Source: Kitasatospora sp. NA04385 (GTDB lineage: Bacteria; Actinomycetota; Actinomycetes; Streptomycetales; Streptomycetaceae). Taken from it: DNA of 64,000 nt. The notes beneath the pieces were generated by a model. It was not told where the DNA came from, did not search any database, and saw only the letters and a list, made by a program, of their open reading frames with translations. Shown one piece after another: positions 30,907 through 38,040 of the stretch. How positions within the stretch are numbered: the stretch's first letter is position 1; each line of letters begins with the position of its first letter. A program made the translations under genes and the position numbers. The stretch covers positions 1,404,145 through 1,468,144 of the forward strand of contig NZ_CP054919.1 in NCBI RefSeq assembly GCF_013364235.1. Direction: 5' to 3'.

Positions 30907-31109
30907 GTGGGGTCCTCCCCGGTCGGAGCGGTTGCGGGCGCGGTCTGGGCGGCGGTCTCGGAAACGGTGCGCGGGCTGCGCGGCGCGTTCCCGGTCTCGG
31001 AGCAGTGACGGCCGGGCCTCGTTCCGGCGGTCGGCGCCCTGGCGGGTCTGAGCTGGCGCAATGCGCAGCACGAGGGTACTTGACGCTTCGTGAGTGCTGG
31101 TCCAGAGTG

Positions 31110-31127
31110 TGGGAGATCGATCTCCCA
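31110..31127. promoter_or_regulatory. LacI-type operator
   Basis: Perfect 18-bp palindrome TGGGAGATCGATCTCCCA, 20 bases before the ribokinase ATG and within the gap to the divergent lacI-type gene. The TGGGAG...CTCCCA ends fit operators of streptomycete LacI regulators. Confidence 0.75.
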
Positions 31128-31147
31128 AGGCTCTCGAGGAGTGCCGG

Positions 31148-32050
31148 ATGCCGTCCATCACCGTCGTCGGTTCGGTCAACCGCGACCTCGTCCTGACCGT
31201 CGAGGACCTGCCGCGGCCCGGCGAGACCGTGCTCGCCCGGGGCTTCGTCGAGGGCGTCGGCGGCAAGGGCGCCAACCAGGCCGTCGCCGCCGCCCGGCTG
31301 GGCTCGCGGGTGCGCCTGGTGGCCCGGGTCGGGGCGGACGCCGCGCCGATCCGGCGGGTGCTGGCCGCCGAGGGCATCGACCTCGACGCGGTGCTGACCG
31401 CGCCGGACGCCGGTACCGGGATCGCCTCGGTGGTGGTCGACCGGGCGGGCGAGAACACCATCGTGGTCAACCCCGGCGCCAACGCCGTCCTCTCGGTCGA
31501 GGACCTGCCGCAGTGGCTGGCCCGCACGCCCGGCGAGGTGGTGCTGGTCCAGCACGAGGTGGCCGCCGAGGTGGTGGCGGCCGCGGTGCTGCGGGCCCGG
31601 GAGCAGGGCGGCACGGTCGTCCTCAACCCGGCCCCGGCCCGTCCGCTCGCCGCCGAGGTGCTGGCCGCCGTCGACGTCCTGGTGCCCAACCTGGGCGAGC
31701 TGGCCGCGCTGCTCGGCACCGAGCCGGTCTCCGGCCCGGCCGCCGCGGGCGAACTGCTGGAGCGCGCCGAACTGCCGTGCGGGGCCGTGGTGGTCACGCT
31801 CGGCGCGGACGGGGCGCTGATCAAGCAGCCGGGCCGCCCGGGCGTCCACCTGCCCGCCCCGGTGGTGGACGCCGTCGACACCGTCGGCGCCGGCGACACC
31901 TTCTGCGGCGCCCTCGCCGACGCGCTCGCCCGCGGCGCCGACCTGCCCGCGGCCGCGGCCCGCGCCGTCCGGGCGGCCGCGCTGGCCGTCACCGGGCTCG
32001 GCGCCCAGTCCTCGATGCCGTACGCGGCGCAGCTCGACCCCGCCCCCTGA
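31148..32050 (+). CDS. rbsK: Ribokinase
   Basis: A 300-residue PfkB-family sugar kinase. The N-terminus ITVVGSVNRDLVLTVEDLPR and the glycine motif VGGKGANQAVAAARLGSRVR are typical of ribokinases. The C-terminal signature is DAVDTVGAGDTFCGALADAL, with the catalytic Asp in GAGD. It phosphorylates D-ribose to ribose 5-phosphate with ATP. No ribose ABC transporter accompanies it. Instead it opens a run of flavin genes, and in riboflavin catabolism (RcaD of Microbacterium) a ribokinase salvages the ribose released from riboflavin. ATG 31148 has GAGGAG seven bases upstream. Ribose specificity is inferred from motifs. Confidence 0.88.
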   Translation: MPSITVVGSVNRDLVLTVEDLPRPGETVLARGFVEGVGGKGANQAVAAARLGSRVRLVARVGADAAPIRRVLAAEGIDLDAVLTAPDAGTGIASVVVDRAGENTIVVNPGANAVLSVEDLPQWLARTPGEVVLVQHEVAAEVVAAAVLRAREQGGTVVLNPAPARPLAAEVLAAVDVLVPNLGELAALLGTEPVSGPAAAGELLERAELPCGAVVVTLGADGALIKQPGRPGVHLPAPVVDAVDTVGAGDTFCGALADALARGADLPAAAARAVRAAALAVTGLGAQSSMPYAAQLDPAP

Positions 32051-32170
32051 CCGACCAGCCCGTCCCCCGCACCACCCGTCCCCCGCCCCACACACCGCCG
32101 GTTCCCCCCGCACCGCCGGTTCCCCCGCACCACCCGCTCCCCCGCACCGCCTGTTCAACGGAGAACACCC

Positions 32171-33517
32171 ATGCGCAGCCTCAAGCTCGGCCTGTTCGAG
32201 AACGCCCAGACCAACGCCAGCGGCACCGCCACCTGGCGGCACCCCGACAGCCGCCGCCACCTGTTCGACACGCTCGGCTACTGGCAGGAGGTGGCCCGGC
32301 TGTGCGAGGACGCCAAGCTGGACTTCCTGTTCCTGGCCGACGCCTGGGGCTGGTCGGAGATCGACGGGGTGCGCCCGCCGATCGCCACCGAGGAGACCCT
32401 CGACCTGCCGCGGCTGGACCCGTTCGTGATCGCCTCCGCGCTGCTGGCCTCCACCACCGACCTGGGCCTGGTGGTGACCGGCTCGGTGCTGGTCGAGCCG
32501 CCGTACGCGTTCGCCCGCCGCCTGGCCACCCTGGACCAGCTCTCCGGCGGCCGCCTGGGCTGGAACGTGGTCACCACCGGCACCGCCGACACCGCGGTGA
32601 AGGCGTTCGGGATGGACATGGTCGCGCACGACGACCGGTACGCGATGGCCGAGGACTTCCTCGACCTGGTCTACAAGTACTGGGAGGGCGCCTGGGAGCA
32701 GGACGCGCTGGAGAAGGACAAGGCCGGCCGGTTCGCCGACCCGGCGAAGGTGCACCAGGTCGCGCACGAGGGCCCGTACTTCCGCTCGCACGGCTACGGC
32801 AACACCGCCCGCTCCCCGCAGGGCACCCCGGTGCTGTTCCAGGCCGGCGCGTCCCCGGCGGGCCGCCGGGTCGGCGGGCGGCACGGCGAGTGCATGTTCG
32901 TCGGCAGCGGCAGCGTCGAGCAGCTGGCCGGCCACACCGGGGCGATCCGCGCGGAGGCCGTGAACGCCGGGCGGAAGGCCGACGAGGTCAAGGTGATGTC
33001 GGCGTTCTCCTGCGTGGTCGGCGCGACCACCTCGGACGCCGAGCGCCGCTGGCAGCGGGTCCTGGACGCGCAGCGCCCGGAGGTCACCGTCGCCTCGTAC
33101 GCGATGTTCACCGGCCTGGACCTGTCCTCGTACGCGCCGGACACCCCGATGACCGAGCTGTCCACCGAGATGTCGCAGACCCAGGTCGCCCGGTTCGCCG
33201 GGAAGACGGTCGGCGACGTGCTGGCCGACTGGCACACCCACGGCGTGGGCGCCCGTCCGGTGGTCGGCACCGCCGAGGAGATCGCCGACGAGATCTGCGC
33301 CCTGGCGGAGGGCGCCGACCTGGACGGCTTCCTGCTCTCGCCGACCGTGCAGCCCGCCTCCACGGTCGAGTTCGTCGAGTCGGTGCTGCCGATCCTGCGC
33401 GAGCGCGGCGTGTTCCGCGGCGAGTACGCGGACGGCGAGTCGCTGCGCGAGCGGCTGACCGGCTCGGGCGACCGGGCGCTGCCCGCCAGCCACCCGGCCG
33501 CGCGGCACCGGCACTGA
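32171..33517 (+). CDS. NtaA/SnaA/DszA-family FMN-dependent monooxygenase, candidate riboflavin lyase (RcaE-like)
   Basis: A 448-residue luciferase-like TIM-barrel flavin monooxygenase. Blocks include DAKLDFLFLADAWGWSEIDG, PYAFARRLATLDQLSGGRLG, WNVVTTGTADTAVKAFGMDM and the Pro/Gly-rich TPVLFQAGASPAGRRVG, all standard for the NtaA/SnaA/DszA group, which uses FMNH2 supplied by a partner reductase. That reductase is the next gene. The neighbours are ribokinase, flavin reductase, riboflavin kinase and a RibM-like transporter. The best-fitting role is therefore oxidative cleavage of riboflavin to lumichrome plus ribose, as for RcaE. A desulfurising or other monooxygenase activity is the main alternative. 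The 120-base gap to rbsK has degenerate 18-base C-rich repeats and no clear terminator. Confidence 0.85.
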   Translation: MRSLKLGLFENAQTNASGTATWRHPDSRRHLFDTLGYWQEVARLCEDAKLDFLFLADAWGWSEIDGVRPPIATEETLDLPRLDPFVIASALLASTTDLGLVVTGSVLVEPPYAFARRLATLDQLSGGRLGWNVVTTGTADTAVKAFGMDMVAHDDRYAMAEDFLDLVYKYWEGAWEQDALEKDKAGRFADPAKVHQVAHEGPYFRSHGYGNTARSPQGTPVLFQAGASPAGRRVGGRHGECMFVGSGSVEQLAGHTGAIRAEAVNAGRKADEVKVMSAFSCVVGATTSDAERRWQRVLDAQRPEVTVASYAMFTGLDLSSYAPDTPMTELSTEMSQTQVARFAGKTVGDVLADWHTHGVGARPVVGTAEEIADEICALAEGADLDGFLLSPTVQPASTVEFVESVLPILRERGVFRGEYADGESLRERLTGSGDRALPASHPAARHRH

Positions 33518-33567
33518 CCCGCCCCACCCGTACCCACTTCCGGCACCACGAGAGGACGGCACCGGCC

Positions 33568-34074
33568 ATGGCCACTCCCGTTCACCACCCCTCAGCACTG
33601 GACGCGGGCGCGCTGCGGCGGGCGTTCGGCGCCTACCCCACCGGCGTGGTCGCGATCGGCGCGCTGCGCGACGGCGAGCCGGTCGGGTTCGCGGCCAGCT
33701 CCTTCGTGTCGATCTCGCTGGAGCCGCCGATGGTCGCGGTCAGCGTGGCCCGCACCTCCACCACCTGGCCCCGGCTGGCCGAGGCCCCGGTGCTCGGCCT
33801 GAGCGTGCTCAGCCACGGGCAGGGCGCGCTGTGCCGCCGGCTCGCCTCCCGGGCGGGCGACCGGTTCGACGGCACGCCCTGGCAGGCCACCACCGACGGC
33901 GCGGTGCTGATCCACGACGCGGCGCTGTGGCTGACCGCCCGGGTCGGCCCGGTGTACGACGGCGGGGACCACGAGATCGTCCTGCTGGAACTGCGCTCCG
34001 CGGAGCTGTTCCCGGGCGTGGAGCCGCTGGTCTTCCACACCAGCCAGTTCCGCGAGCTCAGCCCGCATGCCTGA
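33568..34074 (+). CDS. Flavin reductase (NADH:FMN/riboflavin oxidoreductase), RcaB/HpaC-like
   Basis: A 168-residue flavin reductase-like protein. Visible blocks are LRRAFGAYPTGVVAIGALRD, PVGFAASSFVSISLEPPMVA, VLSHGQGALCRRLASRAGDR and a final VFHTSQFREL; these are the family's flavin-binding and GDH-type regions. It should deliver reduced flavin to the monooxygenase encoded 50 bases upstream. ATG 33568 gives MATPVHHPSALDAG. Its last codons overlap the start of the riboflavin kinase gene by eight bases, tying the flavin genes into one translational unit. Confidence 0.9.
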   Translation: MATPVHHPSALDAGALRRAFGAYPTGVVAIGALRDGEPVGFAASSFVSISLEPPMVAVSVARTSTTWPRLAEAPVLGLSVLSHGQGALCRRLASRAGDRFDGTPWQATTDGAVLIHDAALWLTARVGPVYDGGDHEIVLLELRSAELFPGVEPLVFHTSQFRELSPHA

Positions 34075-34495
34075 GTTCCCGCCAACTCCCCTGGTCGGCA
34101 CGGTCGTCCACGGCGCCGGCCGGGGGAAGGGACTCGGCTTCCCCACCGCCAACCTCTCCCCCGTACCCGGCACGGCCGTCCCGCCACCCGCGATCTACAG
34201 CGGCTGGCTGGCCCGCCCGGCGACCGGGGGCGTGCACCGGGCGACCGTCAGCATCGGGACCAATCCGACGTTCGGCGACTGCGCCGAGGTGCACGTCGAG
34301 GTGCACTGCCACGACACCTCGGACGACCTGTACGGCGAACGGGTCGAGCTGTGGTTCGTCGCCCGGCTGCGCGACACCGAGAAGTTCGCCGGCGTCGACG
34401 AACTGCTGGCCGCCGCCCGGGAGGACGTCCGCCGCTCGGACGCCCTGCTGGCCGCCGCGCCCCGGCCCGGCGTCCCCAGCACCCCCACCCCCTGA
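34067..34495 (+). CDS. Stand-alone riboflavin kinase (RcaA-like)
   Basis: A 142-residue protein equivalent to the C-terminal kinase half of RibF. It contains VVHGAGRGKGLGFPTANLSP (the G-x-x-LGFPTANL substrate loop), VSIGTNPTFGDCAEVHVEVH (the PTF motif with the catalytic Glu region) and LYGERVELWFVARLRDTEKF. It lacks the N-terminal FAD synthetase domain, so it should make FMN but not FAD. A monofunctional kinase besides the normal RibF points to a dedicated pathway, as with RcaA. It overlaps the flavin reductase gene by eight bases and is followed by a terminator hairpin. Confidence 0.9.
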   Translation: MPEFPPTPLVGTVVHGAGRGKGLGFPTANLSPVPGTAVPPPAIYSGWLARPATGGVHRATVSIGTNPTFGDCAEVHVEVHCHDTSDDLYGERVELWFVARLRDTEKFAGVDELLAAAREDVRRSDALLAAAPRPGVPSTPTP

Positions 34496-34499
34496 GCCC

Positions 34500-34540
34500 G
34501 GTCGGCCCCGTCTCTCCCCCGCTTCCCGGCGGGGCCGACC
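34500..34540 (+). terminator. Hairpin after the riboflavin kinase gene
   Basis: Perfect 11-bp stem GGTCGGCCCCG / CGGGGCCGACC with a 19-base C-rich loop, five bases past the stop. The transporter gene beyond it would depend on readthrough or its own promoter. The 150 bases up to the transporter start show no FMN riboswitch. Confidence 0.7.
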
Positions 34541-34690
34541 GTCCCCCACCCCCCCCTTCCGGCACGCACCCCCGCCCCCACCGCCCGTCGCTGCGCCCGA
34601 TGCCCGCGTGCCCGGCCGGCCTCCCCTCCCCCTGCGGGGGTCGACCCTCTTCCCCCACCACCTCGCTCCGTACGAACAAAGGTGTGAGTC

Positions 34691-35383
34691 ATGAGCGCGT
34701 TCCACTGGTTGAACGAGCAGTTCAGCTTCTTCGGCCTCCCCGTCTACTGGTCCGACTTCCTGGGCAACGTCCTGGCGCTCGCCACCGTCTGGCTGGCCCT
34801 GCGCCGCTCGCTGGTGGCCTGGCCGGTGCAGATCCTCGGCTCGGTCTTCCTGCTGGTCGCCAGCCTGAACGTGGACCTCGGCGGCAACGCCGCCCGGCAG
34901 GTCGTGATCATCGTCTCGGCGTCCTGGGGCTGGGCGACCTGGAAGCGCAACCGCGAGCAGGAGGGCACCATCAACGTCCGCTGGGCGAACTGGAGCGAGC
35001 GCGCGGTGCTGATCGCCGCGATGGTGTTCGGCACGATCGCGTTCGCCGCGGTGCTGCGGTGGCAGGACGCCTCGTTCTACCCGGGCGCGCCGATGTGGAT
35101 GGTGAGCGCGGACGCCTGGATCTTCGTCGGCTCGATCCTCGCGATGTACAGCCAGGCCCGCCGCTACATCGAGTTCTGGTTCGTCTGGCTGGCGGTCGAC
35201 CTGGTCGGCGTGCCGCTGGCGGTGCACTCGGAGCTGTACTTCTCCGGCATCGTGTACTCGATCTTCTTCGTCATGGTGGTGCTCGGCATCCGGGACTGGG
35301 CCTCGCGCAGCAAGCCGCAGGAGATCGCCTCGCCGCTGGAGCCGGCCGTCCTGGTCGAGAGCCGCGAGGAGACCACCCGCTGA
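34691..35383 (+). CDS. PnuC/RibM-type transporter, candidate riboflavin importer
   Basis: A 230-residue membrane protein of the PnuC family, with about seven hydrophobic segments. Early segment: YWSDFLGNVLALATVWLALR. Later ones include GSVFLLVASLNVDLGGNAAR, VVIIVSASWGWATWKRN and YIEFWFVWLAVDLVGVPLAV, with the Trp-rich motifs used to bind substrate. PnuC-like proteins carry nicotinamide riboside, while the PnuX/RibM branch imports riboflavin. The adjacent flavin genes favour riboflavin. ATG 34691 has AAAGGTG upstream. Transport by facilitated diffusion driven by downstream kinase trapping is the family model, and a riboflavin kinase is indeed adjacent. Substrate assignment is inference. Confidence 0.82.
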   Translation: MSAFHWLNEQFSFFGLPVYWSDFLGNVLALATVWLALRRSLVAWPVQILGSVFLLVASLNVDLGGNAARQVVIIVSASWGWATWKRNREQEGTINVRWANWSERAVLIAAMVFGTIAFAAVLRWQDASFYPGAPMWMVSADAWIFVGSILAMYSQARRYIEFWFVWLAVDLVGVPLAVHSELYFSGIVYSIFFVMVVLGIRDWASRSKPQEIASPLEPAVLVESREETTR

Positions 35384-35388
35384 ACGCC

Positions 35389-35431
35389 CGCCGGTGCGGG
35401 CCGCCCTCCCCCGGGGCGGCCCGCACCGGCG
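35389..35431 (+). terminator. Terminator after the PnuC/RibM gene
   Basis: Perfect 17-bp stem (35389-35405 with 35415-35431) and a 9-base loop directly after the stop codon; among the strongest hairpins in the window. It closes the proposed riboflavin locus. Confidence 0.88.
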
Positions 35432-35493
35432 CGTCCGGGCGGAGGGCGGAGGGCCGGCGACCGGCTCGCCCGCGGTCTGCGACGATCACACCC

Positions 35494-35601
35494 GTGAACG
35501 GCTCGCTCCGCACCGTCCGCCACCGCGCCCCGCTCACCCTCGGGCGCGGACGGCTGCTGGTCGGCACCGCCGACGGCCGGGTCCTCGACTGCGCCACCTG
35601 A
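35494..35601 (+). CDS. Small hypothetical ORF
   Basis: A 35-codon frame from GTG 35494, MNGSLRTVRHRAPLTLGRGR, ending LVGTADGRVLDCAT. It could be a true small protein or the start of a broken longer gene continuing in other frames to 35995. No function is suggested. Confidence 0.3.
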   Translation: MNGSLRTVRHRAPLTLGRGRLLVGTADGRVLDCAT

Positions 35602-35661
35602 CCTGCGACCCGACCCCGCGACCCGCCTTCGCAACCTGCCTCCGCGAAAGGACCGCTCCCT

Positions 35662-35995
35662 TGTCCGCCTCCGACCTCGTCGCCCCGCCCGGCGCCCGCG
35701 CGGGCTGTTCGCCGCGCGCACCGACCGCCAGGTGCTCGCCCTCCGCTGGCTGGACCGGCACCGGCTGCAACTGCACCTCGCCCCGCCCGACGACGACGGG
35801 GACGAGGCCGCGCACACCGCGGCCCACACCGCCGTGCTGCACCGCGCCGACTGGACCGACGTCCGGTCCGGTTCCTTCACCGAGCGCCACCTGCGCGGCC
35901 CGCGCGGCCCGTTCCCCCGGGCCGACGGCAGTGCCGCCGCCCGCGCGCTGACCGCCCGGCTGCTCACCCCGCCCGTGCACCGGCACGACCGCTGA
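35662..35995 (+). CDS. Hypothetical protein, probably frameshifted
   Basis: From GTG 35732 an 87-codon frame encodes VLALRWLDRHRLQLHLAPPD and ends GPRGPFPRADGSAAARAL followed by RLLTPPVHRHDR. Protein-like sequence extends upstream in the same frame (GLFAARTDRQ) without a start. A plausible start, TTG 35662 (SASDLVAPPGARAG), lies in another frame. A one-base shift near 35700 would join them into a protein of about 110 residues. No family is recognised. Confidence 0.4.
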
Positions 35996-36019
35996 GCCGT
36001 CGCCCCGGTCGCGGGCCCG

Positions 36020-37528
36020 CTACTGCTCCGGCGGCAGCAGGCGCAGCAGGTCCGCGACCGGGAGGGACGGGTTCGCGGCGGCGTGGGGGGCGGTCTCGGG
36101 GTCGGCGAGCAGCTCGCGGATCCGGTCGAGCGGCAGGGCCGGGTGCGCGGCGGCGTCCTTGCGGGCCCGCCGGTCGCGCAGGCAGGCGGTGAGGGCGGGG
36201 CCGTCGGCGGCGGGGTGGCGGGCGAGGGCACGCAGGGTGGCCACGTTGTGCTCGCCGCTGACGAGGGCGCGCAGCAGGGCGGTGGGGGTGTCGGGGTTGG
36301 CGGCGATGCCGGGGCCGACGAGGCGGCCGTGGCGCCGGTGCAGGGCGGTCAACTGCCGCTCTTCCAGGCCGGGGTGGGCGGCGACGGCATTGACGACCCT
36401 GGCGTCCGGGTCTTCGGCGAGGCGGTCGCGGACGTGCGGGGGCAGGTCGTGCCGCAGGGCGAGCAGGCGGCGCAGTTCGGGGGTGGCGCAGGCCGCGAGC
36501 CGTTCGGTCTCGGCGGGGTCGGCGGCGGCGATCCGGGGCGGCAGCGTCGTACCGAACTTGAGGGCGACGCCCTCCCAGGCCCGGTCGAGGACGTCCAGCG
36601 GCACGGCGGGGTTGCAGACGACGGCCCGGCGCACCATCTCGCTGGGGACGGTGGCGAGTTGGCGGATCAGCCGCTCGCCGATCGCCGGGTTCTCGGCGAG
36701 CGGGGCGAGCACCATCGGCAGCGGGTCGGTGGCGAGTCGCCGGTACGCGTCCGGGCCGAGGTCGGTGCGTTCGGCGAGTCGGGCGCGCAGGAACGCGGAG
36801 GCGTCGTGCAGGTGGCGCAGGGCGTCGGCGGCGGGCGCGGCGGGGTGGGCGAGGGCGGCCTGCACGATGCTGTGCCGGGCGTACTGGTGGCTGCCGTCGC
36901 AGGCGGCCCCGCCGGGCAGGCGGCAGTCCGGGTCGGGGCAGTCCGGCGGGTGCGTCCAGGGGACGGGGTGGCGGCGGCAGACGTCGCAGCCCGGCAGTGG
37001 TGGACGGTCGGCGAGCAGGTCGGCGAGGATGCCGGGCGGCGCGGCCGGGTTCCGTGCGACGGCCTCGCGGACGTGCTCCGAGGGGTGCGCGGCGAGGGCG
37101 GCGAGGACGTCCGGGGCGGGCTGCGCCTCGGCGAGTTCGATCAGCACGTGCGCGTCGGCCTCGGCGAGCAGCCGCCGGGCGACCCCGGTGGGCAGCCGCG
37201 CGCTGGACGCCAACTCCGGCCACAGCTCCCGCTGTTCGGCCAGCAGTTCGGCCCATCCGGCGGGTGCCCGCCCGACCCGCAGCAGCGCCAGCGCGGCGAA
37301 CGGCCGCCGCCGGGGGTCGACCCCGTCCGGCGTCACCCGGCCGGTCTCCACCAGGTGCCCGGCCGCCGCGATCCCGCGTTCCGCCAGCACCTCGACCTGC
37401 CGGTCGGTCAGGTCGGTCCGCTGGACCAGTTCCAGCGAGAGGTCCGGTTCCGTCAGCCGGACCAGCCGCTCGACCGCCTCCGCGGGCAGCGCGGGGTTCC
37501 CGGCCAGCCCTTCCCACACCCGATGCAT
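36020..37528 (-). CDS. Leucine-rich repeat variant (LRV) protein with a cysteine cluster
   Basis: A 502-residue solenoid built of LRV repeats such as RLAEDPDARVVNAVAAHPGL and LRALVSGEHNVATLRALARH. In the middle it carries a metal-site-like insert, PGCDVCRRHPVPW then PDCPDPDCRLPGGAACDG, with five or six cysteines and nearby histidines. The Azotobacter LRV protein that defined the family carries an iron-sulfur cluster in a Cys-rich N-terminal part. Here the cluster is internal and could bind zinc or iron-sulfur. Begins at ATG 37528 (MHRVWEGLAGNPALPAEAVE). Function is unknown; a binding scaffold is likely. Confidence 0.8.
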   Translation of the reverse strand: MHRVWEGLAGNPALPAEAVERLVRLTEPDLSLELVQRTDLTDRQVEVLAERGIAAAGHLVETGRVTPDGVDPRRRPFAALALLRVGRAPAGWAELLAEQRELWPELASSARLPTGVARRLLAEADAHVLIELAEAQPAPDVLAALAAHPSEHVREAVARNPAAPPGILADLLADRPPLPGCDVCRRHPVPWTHPPDCPDPDCRLPGGAACDGSHQYARHSIVQAALAHPAAPAADALRHLHDASAFLRARLAERTDLGPDAYRRLATDPLPMVLAPLAENPAIGERLIRQLATVPSEMVRRAVVCNPAVPLDVLDRAWEGVALKFGTTLPPRIAAADPAETERLAACATPELRRLLALRHDLPPHVRDRLAEDPDARVVNAVAAHPGLEERQLTALHRRHGRLVGPGIAANPDTPTALLRALVSGEHNVATLRALARHPAADGPALTACLRDRRARKDAAAHPALPLDRIRELLADPETAPHAAANPSLPVADLLRLLPPEQ

Positions 37529-37659
37529 CCGGGCATCCTCTCCCGCCCGCCCCGCCCCGCGCCCGGAATTTCCGGTGGCCCTCGTCCGACCGCCGCTCGA
37601 TGCCCCCGCCGGTGCCCGGTGTCCGGCGCCCGGTGCTCGGTGTCCGGCATGCTGGGCGG

Positions 37660-38034
37660 ATGCCGAAGCGCCGGAAGCCCGCCAAGCTGCCCGCCGAACC
37701 GTTGGAGGCCGACCGCGGCTCGTACGTCCTGCCGCCCGTGGCCGCCCGCGGGTTCGCCGATGTCGACGGCCGCCGCTGGCGGCTCGCCCGCGGCCCGCTG
37801 GATCCGCGCCGGGCCAAGCGGCTGGCCGTCGAGGCGGACGTGATGTCGATGGGCGTCCACTACGACGAGTCGGCCGACCGGTGGATCCCCCGCTTCCTGC
37901 CGGAGGCCGAGCGTCCGGGCGCCTGGCTCGAAGCCCGGGCGGGGTACGCCGTCGACGGCCTGCCGTCCTACCTGGCGTACGAGTTCACGGCGGAGGACGG
38001 CCGGGTGCTGCTCTTCGTCGAGACGTTCTGCTGA
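37660..38034 (+). CDS. Hypothetical protein
   Basis: A 124-residue protein from ATG 37660 (MPKRRKPAKLPAEPLEADRG) with GGGCGG as a weak binding site. The basic head is followed by ADVDGRRWRLARGPLDPRRA, MSMGVHYDESADRWIPRFLP and LAYEFTAEDGRVLLFVETFC. It looks like a complete small alpha/beta domain. No family can be named. It is divergent from the LRV gene and convergent with the esterase-like gene, six bases apart at the 3' ends. Confidence 0.6.
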   Translation: MPKRRKPAKLPAEPLEADRGSYVLPPVAARGFADVDGRRWRLARGPLDPRRAKRLAVEADVMSMGVHYDESADRWIPRFLPEAERPGAWLEARAGYAVDGLPSYLAYEFTAEDGRVLLFVETFC

Positions 38035-38040
38035 GCCCGC

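Noticed and set aside
29771..33598. A 1275-codon open frame on the minus strand across the flavin locus
   Set aside because: It is antisense to ribokinase and the monooxygenase, both of which have full family motifs; a by-product of high GC.
34496..34690. FMN riboswitch upstream of the RibM/PnuC-like transporter gene
   Set aside because: None of the conserved RFN-element blocks is present; only a terminator hairpin and C-rich sequence are seen.
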